Assembly (NCBI RefSeq): GCF_943913695.1
Contig: NZ_CALTZE010000092.1
Coordinates: 1-16,135, forward strand
From: an uncultured Marmoricola sp.
GTDB taxonomy: Bacteria; Actinomycetota; Actinomycetes; Propionibacteriales; Nocardioidaceae
DNA length: 16,135 bases
Reading direction: 5' to 3'
The notes beneath the pieces are model-generated. The model searched no databases, was not told the origin of the DNA, and was given only the letters and a program-made list of their open reading frames with translations. Shown here in pieces: positions 7,931-14,861 of this stretch. A program made the position numbers and the translations under genes. Every line of letters starts with the position of its first letter. The first letter of the stretch is position 1.

Positions 7931-8648
7931 GGCACCGTCAACTTCCTGGCCGACTCCTTCACCTCCTACACCGAGCCCCACATCGGGCAGGCCGCGATCA
8001 GCCTGCTCGAGCGGGCCGGGTGGGAGGTCGAGCTGGCGAGCACCGGCTGCTGCGGTCGCTCCTCGCTCTCCAAGGGCCTGGTCGACGACGCGAGGTCCAA
8101 GGCCCGCACCATGGCGCGCGACCTCGCCGAGCGCACGCCCCCCGGCTCCCCCATCGTCGGGTGCGAGCCGTCGTGCCTGTTCACCCTGCGCGACGAGCAC
8201 GTCTCGCTGCTCCCCGACGACCCGCACGTGCGCGAGGTCTCCGGACGGGTGCGCCAGGTCGAGGAGCTGCTGGCCGAGGCGATCACCGACGGGCGGCTCC
8301 CGCTGGCCGACGACTCGTGGCTCGCGGGCCGGCGGATCCTCTACCACGGGCACTGCCACCAGAAGGCCGAGGTCGGCACGGCGGCCACGGTGGGCCTGCT
8401 GCGCCGGATCCCCGGCGTCGAGGTCGTCGAGCTCGACGCCGGCTGCTGCGGCATGGCGGGCTCCTTCGGCTACGAGGCCGAGCACTACGAGCTGTCGATG
8501 CAGGTCGGCCGCGACCGGCTCTTCCCCGCGATCCTCGCCGAGGACGAGCGCACGGTGGTCGCGGCGACGGGCACGTCGTGCCGCGAGCAGATCTTCCACG
8601 GCACCGAGCGCTCGGCCTGGCACCCGGTCGAGCTGGTGCTGGAGGCGA

Positions 8649-9941
8649 CTAGTCCGAGCCCGCAGGCTCGGCACCCGCGGGCCGCAGCGCGACCTGGGCG
8701 ACGCGCCGGCCGTCCATCGCGGTGACGACCAGCTCGTCGCTCTCCAGAGGTACGACGTCGCCCCGCGCGGGCAGCCGCCCGAGGCGGTCGGCGACGAAGC
8801 CGGCGACCGTCTCGTAGCGGCCGTCCTCGAGCGGCACGCCGGTGTGCTCGGCGAACTCCTCGAGCGTGATGCCGGCGTCGACGAGGCGGGCATCGCCGGC
8901 TTCGATCACCACCTCGGCGGCCGGGCGGTCGTACTCGTCCTGGATGTCGCCGACCAGCTCCTCGACGAGGTCTTCCAGGGTCACGATGCCCTCGAAGCCG
9001 CCGTACTCGTCGACGACGACGGCGAGGTGGGCGCCCACGGCACGCAGGTGCGACATCGTCGGCAGCACGCGGTTGGTCGAGGGGATGCCGGGCAGGTCGC
9101 GCAGCATCGACTCGATGGGCGTCTGCCCGTCGACGCCGAGCAGGTCGCGCACGTGCAGGTAGCCGCGGGTGTCCTCGACCCGGTCGCCCACCACGGGGTA
9201 GCGGGAGAACGGGTGCGCCTGCACCTGCTCGATCGCCTCGGCCACGCTCAGGTCCGCGTCGAGCACGGTGACCTGGGGGCGGGGGGTCATCACCTCGCGG
9301 ATGATCCGGTCGCCGGCCTCGAAGACGTCGTCGAGGATCTCGCGCTCCTGCTCAGGCAGCGCCTGCAGCCCGGCGATCTGGGTGCGCAGCTCCTCCTCGG
9401 TCACCTCGTCGGCCACGGCGTTGGGGTCCTGCCCCAGCGCGCGGAGCACCAGGTCGGTCGACTTGGAGAGCAGCCAGATCACCGGGCGCATCACGGTGGC
9501 GAAGCGGTCGACCAGGGGCGCGACCGCGAGCGAGAGCGCCTCGGAGCGCTGCAGCGCCAGCCGTTTGGGCACCAGCTCGCCCAGCACCAGCGAGAAGAAG
9601 GCCACCAGCAGGGTCATGCCCACCAGCGCCAGCGTCGGCGCGATCCCCGACGGCACGCCGATCCCCTCGAGCAGGGGCACCACGTCGGGCGCCAGCGAGG
9701 ACGCGCCGAAGGCGGCGGAGAAGAAGCCCGCCACCGTGACCCCGATCTGCACCGCGGAGAGGAAGCGGTTGGGGTCGCGGGCCACCTGAGCCGTGCGCTC
9801 GGCGCGGCCGCCGCGACCCGCCAGGTTGTCGACCTGGCTCGGCCGCAGCGAGATCAGGGCGATCTCGGTGCCGGCGAAGACCCCGCCCAGCAACACGAAG
9901 GCGAGCACGAGCGCGGCATTGCCGAGGGTCATCAGGTCCAC
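8649..9941 (-). CDS. CNNM/HlyC-CorC family (hemolysin-like) membrane protein with CBS domains
   Basis: This 430-residue protein has the complete family layout. The CNNM (DUF21) membrane domain spans about 1-195 with three or four hydrophobic helices, the early GVFAGTEIALISL motif (20-32) and VLGELVPKRLAL (119-130). A CBS pair spans about 215-335 and contains MTPRPQVTVLDAD and DEYGGFEGIVTLEDLVEELVG (311-331). The C-terminal CorC_HlyC/transporter-associated domain spans about 345-420. Members are linked to Mg2+ or Co2+ export or tolerance, and the old name hemolysin is not functional evidence. The start is probably GTG 9941-9939; an in-frame ATG three codons later is an equal alternative, and the upstream GCGGGG is a weak ribosome site. 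It is unrelated to its neighbours: it converges on the oxidase gene (77 bp overlap) and diverges from the ammonia-lyase homologue. Confidence 0.92.
   Translation of the reverse strand: MDLMTLGNAALVLAFVLLGGVFAGTEIALISLRPSQVDNLAGRGGRAERTAQVARDPNRFLSAVQIGVTVAGFFSAAFGASSLAPDVVPLLEGIGVPSGIAPTLALVGMTLLVAFFSLVLGELVPKRLALQRSEALSLAVAPLVDRFATVMRPVIWLLSKSTDLVLRALGQDPNAVADEVTEEELRTQIAGLQALPEQEREILDDVFEAGDRIIREVMTPRPQVTVLDADLSVAEAIEQVQAHPFSRYPVVGDRVEDTRGYLHVRDLLGVDGQTPIESMLRDLPGIPSTNRVLPTMSHLRAVGAHLAVVVDEYGGFEGIVTLEDLVEELVGDIQDEYDRPAAEVVIEAGDARLVDAGITLEEFAEHTGVPLEDGRYETVAGFVADRLGRLPARGDVVPLESDELVVTAMDGRRVAQVALRPAGAEPAGSD
8654..8671. terminator. Hairpin at convergent gene ends (possible bidirectional terminator)
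   Basis: Perfect inverted repeat CCGAGCC-CGCA-GGCTCGG with 7-bp GC-rich arms and a 4-nt loop. It lies in the last codons of the CNNM gene, 3 nt inside its stop, and immediately after the point where oxidase family homology ends. There is no T-run on either side, as is often the case in GC-rich actinobacteria, so termination is inferred from position and stem strength. Confidence 0.45.
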
Positions 9942-10000
9942 CCCCGCAGTATCCGGGTCGCAGGGTCACGGCCCTCGCGCGGTGCCACACTGGTGCCGCC
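9942..10000. promoter_or_regulatory. Short divergent intergenic region (CNNM gene / ammonia-lyase homologue)
   Basis: Only 59 bp separate the two divergent starts, so both promoters must overlap here or lie inside the opposite gene. I see no convincing -35/-10 boxes, palindrome or strong Shine-Dalgarno. A leaderless transcript for the rightward gene is possible because its ATG has no clear ribosome site. Confidence 0.45.
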
Positions 10001-11437
10001 ATGCCGAGCAGCTCCAGCCACCTGCCTCTCGACGACGTCCTCGCCTGGGCGCGGGGGGAGGGTCCGCAGCCGGTGGTGCTCACCGAGCAGCACGCCGAGC
10101 GGATCGCCGCCGCCGAGGTCGGCCTGCGTGCCGCCGGCCGCTCCGGAGCGGTCTACGGCCTCACGACCGGCGTGGGCGCGCTGCGCTCGGTGCCCACCGA
10201 CCTCTCCGCCGGTCGGGGCTCCCTGACGCTGCGACAGTGGCGCAGCCACGCGGCCGGCTTCGGGGAGACCTTCGACGACGTCACGGCGCTGACCGGCATG
10301 GCCATCCGGCTGCACCAGATCACGTCCGGGCGCTCCGGGGTGAGCAGCCCGCTGGCCGAGACGCTCGCCGCGGCGGTCGGGGCACGCGGCGTACCCGACC
10401 TGCACCGCAACGGCTCGATCGGCACCGGCGACCTGGTGCCGCTCGCCGAGCTCGGGCTCACCCTCGTCGGGGAGCGACCGTGGCGCCGCGGTGGCGTGCC
10501 GCCCGCACCGGTCGACGACGGCGACGCGCTGCCCTTCATGAGCAGCAACGCCCTGACGCTGGCCACCTCGGCGCTGGCGATGGACCGGCTGCTGCGGCTC
10601 TCGATCGCCTCCGAGCGGGTGGCGGCGCTGAGCTCGGCGGCCCTGCGCGGCTCGCTGCAGGCCTACGACCCGCAGGTGCACGCCGGGCGGCCCGACGCCG
10701 GCCAGGCGCGGGTGGCGCACCGGCTGATGGAGCTCCTGGACGACGGCGTACGCCGCGAGCCCGCCCGCGTGCAGGACCCCTTCTGCCTGCGCACCGTGCC
10801 GCAGGTGCACGCACCCTTCGTCGACGCGCTGCTGCGCACCCGCGACGCGATTACGGTCGAGGTCGACGACTCGACCGAGAACCCGATGGTGCTCGACGCG
10901 GGCACGACCCTGCACCACGGCGGCTTCGTCACCGCGCGGCTCAGCGCGGCGCTCGACTCGCTGCGCCAGGCGACCTACCCCGTGCTGTCGCTCTCCACGG
11001 CGAGGCTCTCGGCCCTGACCAACCCCGCGCTGACCGGCCTGCCCGCCTTCCTCGCCTCGGGTCCGGCCGACAGCTCCGGCGTGATGATCCTGGAGTACGT
11101 CGCCCAGGACGCCCTGGCGCAGGCCCGCACCATGACCACCCCGGTCTCCACCGGCCACGCCGTGGTCTCCCTCGGCCTGGAGGAGCACGCGTCGTTCTCC
11201 ACCCAGGCCGCGCGCTGGTCGGAGGCGGTGGTGCACTCCGCCGCCGTCGTGCTGGCCTGCGAGCTCGTCGCCGCCGTACGCGCCCTCCGAGCCGCGCCCG
11301 AGCGGCTGCCCGGCTCCGGCGTGCGCGCCTGCTTCGAGGCTGCCGCCGCGGTGCTCGACCCCGACAAGCTCGACCGCCCCCTCGGCGCCGACCTCGAGCG
11401 CGCGGTCGCGCTCGTCGAGGCCGGGCTCACGACCTGA
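10001..11437 (+). CDS. Histidine/aromatic amino acid ammonia-lyase (HAL/PAL) family homologue lacking the MIO triad
   Basis: A 478-residue protein that aligns with the family from the Tyr loop to the C-terminal helices (bacterial HutH is around 510). Retained: VYGLTTGVGAL (51-61, catalytic-loop Tyr52), Asn183 in FMSSNALT, Arg264, STENPMV (291-297, Asn294) and a Glu at 394/395 in SLGLEEHASF. Changed: the motif that normally reads G-S-V-G-A-S-G-D-L is GSIGTGDL (138-145). It is one residue shorter, so the Ala-Ser-Gly that cyclises to the electrophilic MIO prosthetic group is absent. The Tyr of QDPYSLR is Phe261 (VQDPFCLRTVPQVH, 257-270). About a dozen residues are also missing between this loop and Asn183. 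It is therefore unlikely to be an ordinary ammonia-lyase; it may do different chemistry or have no catalysis. The frame is clean and codon use looks normal, which argues against decay. The start ATG 10001 has no obvious ribosome site. The gene end overlaps the cytosine permease by 11 bp, convergently. Confidence 0.85.
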   Translation: MPSSSSHLPLDDVLAWARGEGPQPVVLTEQHAERIAAAEVGLRAAGRSGAVYGLTTGVGALRSVPTDLSAGRGSLTLRQWRSHAAGFGETFDDVTALTGMAIRLHQITSGRSGVSSPLAETLAAAVGARGVPDLHRNGSIGTGDLVPLAELGLTLVGERPWRRGGVPPAPVDDGDALPFMSSNALTLATSALAMDRLLRLSIASERVAALSSAALRGSLQAYDPQVHAGRPDAGQARVAHRLMELLDDGVRREPARVQDPFCLRTVPQVHAPFVDALLRTRDAITVEVDDSTENPMVLDAGTTLHHGGFVTARLSAALDSLRQATYPVLSLSTARLSALTNPALTGLPAFLASGPADSSGVMILEYVAQDALAQARTMTTPVSTGHAVVSLGLEEHASFSTQAARWSEAVVHSAAVVLACELVAAVRALRAAPERLPGSGVRACFEAAAAVLDPDKLDRPLGADLERAVALVEAGLTT

Positions 11438-12722
11438 CGGTCGTGCGCCGCTGGCCGGCCGTGCGCCCCACGACGTACGCCGCGACCAGCGCCGTCAGCA
11501 CGCCCACCACCGGCGGCACGAAGAACGAGGTCTCGTTGGCGATCCACGCCAGCAGGCTCGCGCCGGCGTAGATCGCGAGGTTGACCACGTTGATCGCCGG
11601 GAGCGGCTCGCCCTCGGGCATCCCGGCTCGCCACCGGGCCAGGAAGTCGCCGATGATGACCCCGCCCAGCGGCGGGATGAAGACCCCAAGGAGCACCAGG
11701 TAGTCGACGAGGTGGTGGTGCACGCCCGCGAGGGCGAGCACCGTGCCGATGATCGATCCGCCGATCACGAAGGGCGTCTTGGACGGGCGCTCGAAGAGCT
11801 CGGCGCCGGCGACTCCGAAGGCGTAGGCGGTGTCGGCGTTGGACTTCCACAGGTTGCCGAAGAGCAGCACCAGGCCCCAGCCGATCAGACCGAGCTGGTA
11901 GAGCACCAGGACGAAGTCACCCTCGCCGAAGGTCATCGCGCCGGTCGCGCCGAAGAAGATCATCAGCCCGTTGCCGATGAGGAAGCCGATCGCGCAGGCG
12001 ACCACGGCCTGCCCGCCGGTGCGGGCGAAGCGGGTCCAGTTGGGCGCCTGGGTGCCGGCGGAGACGAAGGTGCCGACCACGGTGGTGATCGCGACCGAGA
12101 GCGCCATCGAGGAGCTCGGCTCCACGTCGGCCAGGCCCGACCAGCCCCCGACCTCCTCCAGCGAGCGCGCCAGCACCCAGAAGGCGAGCACGAGGATCAG
12201 CGGTGTGGAGACCGCCGAGACGTAGTACATCCCGCGGTAGCCGTAGCAGGCCGTCAGGCACATCAACGCGCTGGTCGCGATCATCACGGCTGCCTTGGCC
12301 GCCGTGGACTCCCAGTCGAGCGCCTGGGCGGTGAGCTCGCCGATGGTGCCGATGATGACGCCGTACCACCCGATCTGGGTGCCGCCGAGCAGCACCGAGG
12401 CGAGCTTGCCGCCCTTGGCCCCCAGCACGTAGCGCGCCATCACGACCGTGGTGAGCCCGGTGCGGGCGCCGATCCAGCCGAGCACCGCGACGTAGACGCC
12501 GAGCACCAGCGAGCCGAGCGCGATCACGAGCAGCAGCTCGCCGAGAGGGAAGGCCGAGCCGAGCTGGGCGCCGGCCAGCATCGTCGGGGTGAAGACGGTG
12601 AAGCCGAGCAGCACGATCGCCAGCGAGACGAATGACTTGCGGGCGGCGGCCGGGACCGGCGTCACCGGGTAGTCGGGGTCGACGACCTCGCCGAGGGGCT
12701 CGACGGCGGGACGCGTGCTCAT
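11427..12722 (-). CDS. codB: Cytosine permease, NCS1 family (CodB-like)
   Basis: This 431-residue membrane protein has about 12 hydrophobic helices (E. coli CodB is about 419). Recalled similarity to CodB is clear along the N-terminal half: PVPAAARKSFVSLAIVLLGF (22-41), GARTGLTTVVMARYVLG (85-101) and LLGGTQIGWYGV (111-122). Later come GTFVSAGTQAPNWTRFAR, LWKSNADTAYAFGVAGAELF and IPPLGGVIIGDFLARWR. NCS1 carriers import nucleobases with H+ or Na+. ATG 12722-12720 overlaps the deaminase stop by 4 bp (ATGA), so the two are translationally coupled, deaminase first. Cytosine is the favoured substrate because of that partner. Another purine or pyrimidine base remains possible. Confidence 0.9.
   Translation of the reverse strand: MSTRPAVEPLGEVVDPDYPVTPVPAAARKSFVSLAIVLLGFTVFTPTMLAGAQLGSAFPLGELLLVIALGSLVLGVYVAVLGWIGARTGLTTVVMARYVLGAKGGKLASVLLGGTQIGWYGVIIGTIGELTAQALDWESTAAKAAVMIATSALMCLTACYGYRGMYYVSAVSTPLILVLAFWVLARSLEEVGGWSGLADVEPSSSMALSVAITTVVGTFVSAGTQAPNWTRFARTGGQAVVACAIGFLIGNGLMIFFGATGAMTFGEGDFVLVLYQLGLIGWGLVLLFGNLWKSNADTAYAFGVAGAELFERPSKTPFVIGGSIIGTVLALAGVHHHLVDYLVLLGVFIPPLGGVIIGDFLARWRAGMPEGEPLPAINVVNLAIYAGASLLAWIANETSFFVPPVVGVLTALVAAYVVGRTAGQRRTTVRS
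11428..11445. terminator. Hairpin spanning both convergent stop codons
   Basis: Perfect inverted repeat CACGACC-TGAC-GGTCGTG: 7-bp arms and a 4-nt loop. The loop holds the TGA of the ammonia-lyase homologue, and the left arm overlaps the TGA of the permease on the other strand. Position at the junction of two convergent genes suggests a bidirectional terminator or transcript-end stabiliser. No T-run is present. Confidence 0.45.
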
Positions 12723-13177
12723 GCCTCCTCCCCGATGTCCTCGGCCCACAGCTCCGGGCGCTCGGTCATCATCGTGTGCATCAGCGCGACGCACTGCTCG
12801 TCGTCGAGCACGTCGACGACGACGCCGCGCGAGCGGAGCCACTCCTCGGAGGCCTGGAAGGAGCGGTTCTCCCCCACGACGATTCGCGGGATGTCGTAGA
12901 GCACGGCCGTGCCCGCGCACATGAAGCAGGGCGAGAGCGTCGTGTAGAGGGTGCTGGCGCGGTAGACGCGCGCCGGCAGCCGCCCGGCGTTCTCCAGACA
13001 GTCGGTCTCGCCGTGGCGGATCGCCGAGCCCATCTGGACGCGGCGGTTGCGCCCGACTGCGAGCACCTCGCCCTCGTGGACGAGCGCGGCACCGATGGGG
13101 ATGCCGCCCTCCTCCCATCCGATGCGGGCCTGCTCGACCGCCAGGTCGAGATAGGTGCGGTCGTCGGTCGCGGTCAT
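12719..13177 (-). CDS. Cytosine deaminase, zinc CDA-fold (yeast FCY1-like)
   Basis: A 152-residue zinc deaminase converting cytosine to uracil and ammonia in the cytosol. Zinc ligands and catalytic acid are plain: HGE at 55-57 (His55, Glu57) and SPCFMC at 82-87 (Cys84, Cys87). Beyond the generic nucleoside-deaminase core it has features I recognise from yeast cytosine deaminase: GGIPIGA (24-30), Asn44 in GRNRRVQMGSA, TDCLENAGRL, TLYTTLSPC, VVGENRSF and the C-terminal ERPELWAEDIGE (139-150), with Trp144 and Asp147 at base-contacting positions. tRNA-adenosine deaminases and guanine deaminases lack that tail. ATG 13177-13175 has GAGAGG 7 nt upstream. An upstream extension to 13477 would run across the divergent gene and is rejected. 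It is the first gene of the pair with the permease and is divergent from the PucR regulator. Confidence 0.9.
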   Translation of the reverse strand: MTATDDRTYLDLAVEQARIGWEEGGIPIGAALVHEGEVLAVGRNRRVQMGSAIRHGETDCLENAGRLPARVYRASTLYTTLSPCFMCAGTAVLYDIPRIVVGENRSFQASEEWLRSRGVVVDVLDDEQCVALMHTMMTERPELWAEDIGEEA

Positions 13178-13313
13178 CGCGGCGCCTCTCGTCGAGCCTC
13201 TGGGGGCCTCGGGTGCGGGTGCAGGACAGACCACCAGAGCTCGCACGCCCTCGACAACGGACGAAACGTCAGGCGATGCTGCACACCTGGGCGACGCGAC
13301 GTCAGGAGGTGCG
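13178..13313. promoter_or_regulatory. Divergent promoter region, cytosine deaminase/permease vs PucR regulator
   Basis: This 136-bp gap between divergent starts is the likely control region of the cytosine genes. It holds an 8-bp direct repeat, ACGTCAGG, at 13266-13273 and 13299-13306, 33 bp apart (about three helical turns); the second copy overlaps the PucR-gene ribosome site. It also holds a weak, widely spaced inverted pair GTGCAG (13219-13224) and CTGCAC (13279-13284). No clear -35/-10 could be assigned. PucR binding here is inferred from gene order only. Confidence 0.5.
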
Positions 13314-14846
13314 ATGCGGATCCCGCTCGAGGAGGTGCTGGCGCTGCCCTCCTTCCGGGTCGCCGGCACCCGTGTGGTCGTGGCTGGACAGGGTCCGACG
13401 ATGGTGCGGTGGGTGCACTCCTCGGAGGTCTTCGAGATGGGCTCCCTGCTCGCGGGCGGGGAGGTGCTGCTCACCACCGGGCTCGGCCTGCACGGTCGTA
13501 CGGCGGCCCACCTCGAGGCCTACGTCGACCAGCTCGCCGACGCCGGGCTCGCGGCGCTGGCCCTGGAGCTGGGTCGCACCTTCTTCGAGGTGCCCGAGCC
13601 GATCCTCGCCGCCGCGCGCCGACGTGACCTCTGCGTGCTGGCGATGCCTGAGGTGGTGCCCTTCGAGCGGATGGTCGAGGACTTCCACGAGCTCGTGGTG
13701 CACCGGCGCACGCGAGGCCCGGCCGACACCGGCTACCGCGCGCTGGTCGAGCTGGTGGCCCACGGCTACGGCCTGCGCGCCCTGCTCGACGAGATCGCCC
13801 GCACGGCCGGGTGCCCGGTGGAGCTGCGCGGGGTCGGCGGCGACACCGTGGAGCGCAGCAGGATCGCCACCGTCAGCGGACCCGAGGAGGTGGTCGAGCA
13901 GGTGCGCGGGCCCGAGGGCCCGCTGGGGACCCTGCACCTGGCCGGCACCAGCGCCACCGACCAGCGCGACCTCGCCCGCGACGCCGCGCTCGCCGTGGCG
14001 CTGGAGCTCGGCCGCACCCACGGCCACGGACGGCGTCCGGGCCAGGCCCAGTCGCTCGTCTCCGACCTGACCTCCGGCGTCGCGATGTCGGGCTCCGAGC
14101 TGCTGCGGCGCCTCGCCGAGCAGGGCTGGCCGCGGCTCGACGGGCGGCACCTCGTCCCGCTCGCCGTTGCCGTCGAGGCGGGCACACCGCTGGGCGAGGT
14201 GACCACGGCGCTCGAGGAGTCGCTGCGCGCCGTCGCTGGCAGCGCACTGGCCGGCGTGGCCGGGGGCAGGCTCGTGGGCGTGGTGCCGGGGTGGGCCACA
14301 CCCGCCCCTGCCCACACCCGCGAGATGCTCACCGAGGCCGCCGAGGGGCTCGCGACCGCGTTGCCCGGCGTACGCCGCCCGCTGCTGCTCGCCGGCACCC
14401 CCCAGGCCGACGCCAGCGGTGTCAGTGTCGGGCTGGCCCGCGCCCGGGAGCTGTTGGAGACCGCCCGCCGCCTCGGTCACCAGTCGGGGGTGCTGCTCGC
14501 CCGCGACGTCGCCGCCCCTCACCTGCTGCTCTCCACCGTCGACCCCCAGCTCCTCCGCGAGGTCGCCGCCGACCAGGTCGGGGCCTTGATCGAGCACGAC
14601 CGGGCGCACCGCTCCGAGCTGCTGCGCACCCTGGACGCCTACCTCGGCAGCGCGCTGTCGAAGACCCGCACGGCCGCGACACTGGGGCTGCGCCGGCAGT
14701 CCCTCTACGACCGGCTCGGCAGGATCGAGCGGCTGCTGGGGGTCTCGCTGGAGGACCCCGGCCACCTGCTCGGCCTGCAGCTCGGCCTCACCGCCTGGCG
14801 GCTGCGCACCGGCCTGGACCCCCAGGTCGGCTTCGGTGGCGGCTGA
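13314..14846 (+). CDS. PucR-family transcriptional regulator
   Basis: A 510-residue protein with the full PucR layout. The N-terminal PucR domain spans about 1-125 (LEEVLALPSFRVAG at 5-18, then VRWVHSSEVFEMGSLLAGGE and VLLTTGLGL). A central GGDEF-like/CdaR-type region of about 250 residues follows. The C-terminal helix-turn-helix (HTH_30) lies in roughly the last 75 residues: TLDAYLGSALSKTRTAATLG, then LRRQSLYDRLGRIERLLGVSLEDP. PucR-family proteins often activate nucleobase or amino-compound catabolism genes in response to pathway intermediates. The start ATG 13314 has AGGAGG 4 nt upstream; a longer in-frame extension to 13155 would overlap the deaminase gene. Divergence from the cytosine deaminase/permease pair makes that pair the probable target. 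It ends 15 bp before the stop of the convergent HNH gene. Confidence 0.9.
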   Translation: MRIPLEEVLALPSFRVAGTRVVVAGQGPTMVRWVHSSEVFEMGSLLAGGEVLLTTGLGLHGRTAAHLEAYVDQLADAGLAALALELGRTFFEVPEPILAAARRRDLCVLAMPEVVPFERMVEDFHELVVHRRTRGPADTGYRALVELVAHGYGLRALLDEIARTAGCPVELRGVGGDTVERSRIATVSGPEEVVEQVRGPEGPLGTLHLAGTSATDQRDLARDAALAVALELGRTHGHGRRPGQAQSLVSDLTSGVAMSGSELLRRLAEQGWPRLDGRHLVPLAVAVEAGTPLGEVTTALEESLRAVAGSALAGVAGGRLVGVVPGWATPAPAHTREMLTEAAEGLATALPGVRRPLLLAGTPQADASGVSVGLARARELLETARRLGHQSGVLLARDVAAPHLLLSTVDPQLLREVAADQVGALIEHDRAHRSELLRTLDAYLGSALSKTRTAATLGLRRQSLYDRLGRIERLLGVSLEDPGHLLGLQLGLTAWRLRTGLDPQVGFGGG

Positions 14847-14861
14847 GTGTCCGCACCCGCA

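Larger units (their letters stand above)
5721..8725 (+). pseudogene. FAD- and (Fe-S)-binding 2-hydroxyacid oxidase (GlcD-GlcF-type fusion), frameshifted
   Basis: It is a membrane-associated type of flavoprotein dehydrogenase (glycolate, D-lactate or similar 2-hydroxyacid) with its Fe-S partner fused on. Read across one frameshift, it would be about 1001 residues. The start ATG 5721 follows GTGAGG and the aminotransferase stop by 10 bp. Residues 1-69 (in the start frame) include the beginning of the FAD_binding_4 domain, RPLGVVYPRHADDVAAAV. The frame then breaks near 5926, where one base of a codon is missing, and continues one frame earlier (ATC at 5927). FAD loop PRGAGTSLAGQT (80-91), GNNSAGSGSLRFG and VGCEGTLAVAT (257-267) follow. 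The FAD-oxidase C domain has GHCSVGCLH (His442, His449) and SEHGDG (Glu486, His487) as probable metal ligands. Fe-S ligands are Cys567/573/582 and CxxCxxCxxxCP at 627, 630, 633 and 637, followed by two CCG motifs (GCCGRS 776-781, GCCGMAG 908-914). The last ~25 codons run antisense into the next gene. Confidence 0.85.

Noticed and set aside
5888..8893. A 1001-codon open frame on the minus strand antisense to the oxidase
   Set aside because: Low-complexity Val/Gly/Ala/Asp-rich product with no recognisable domain; the plus strand encodes conserved FAD and Fe-S motifs over the same span.
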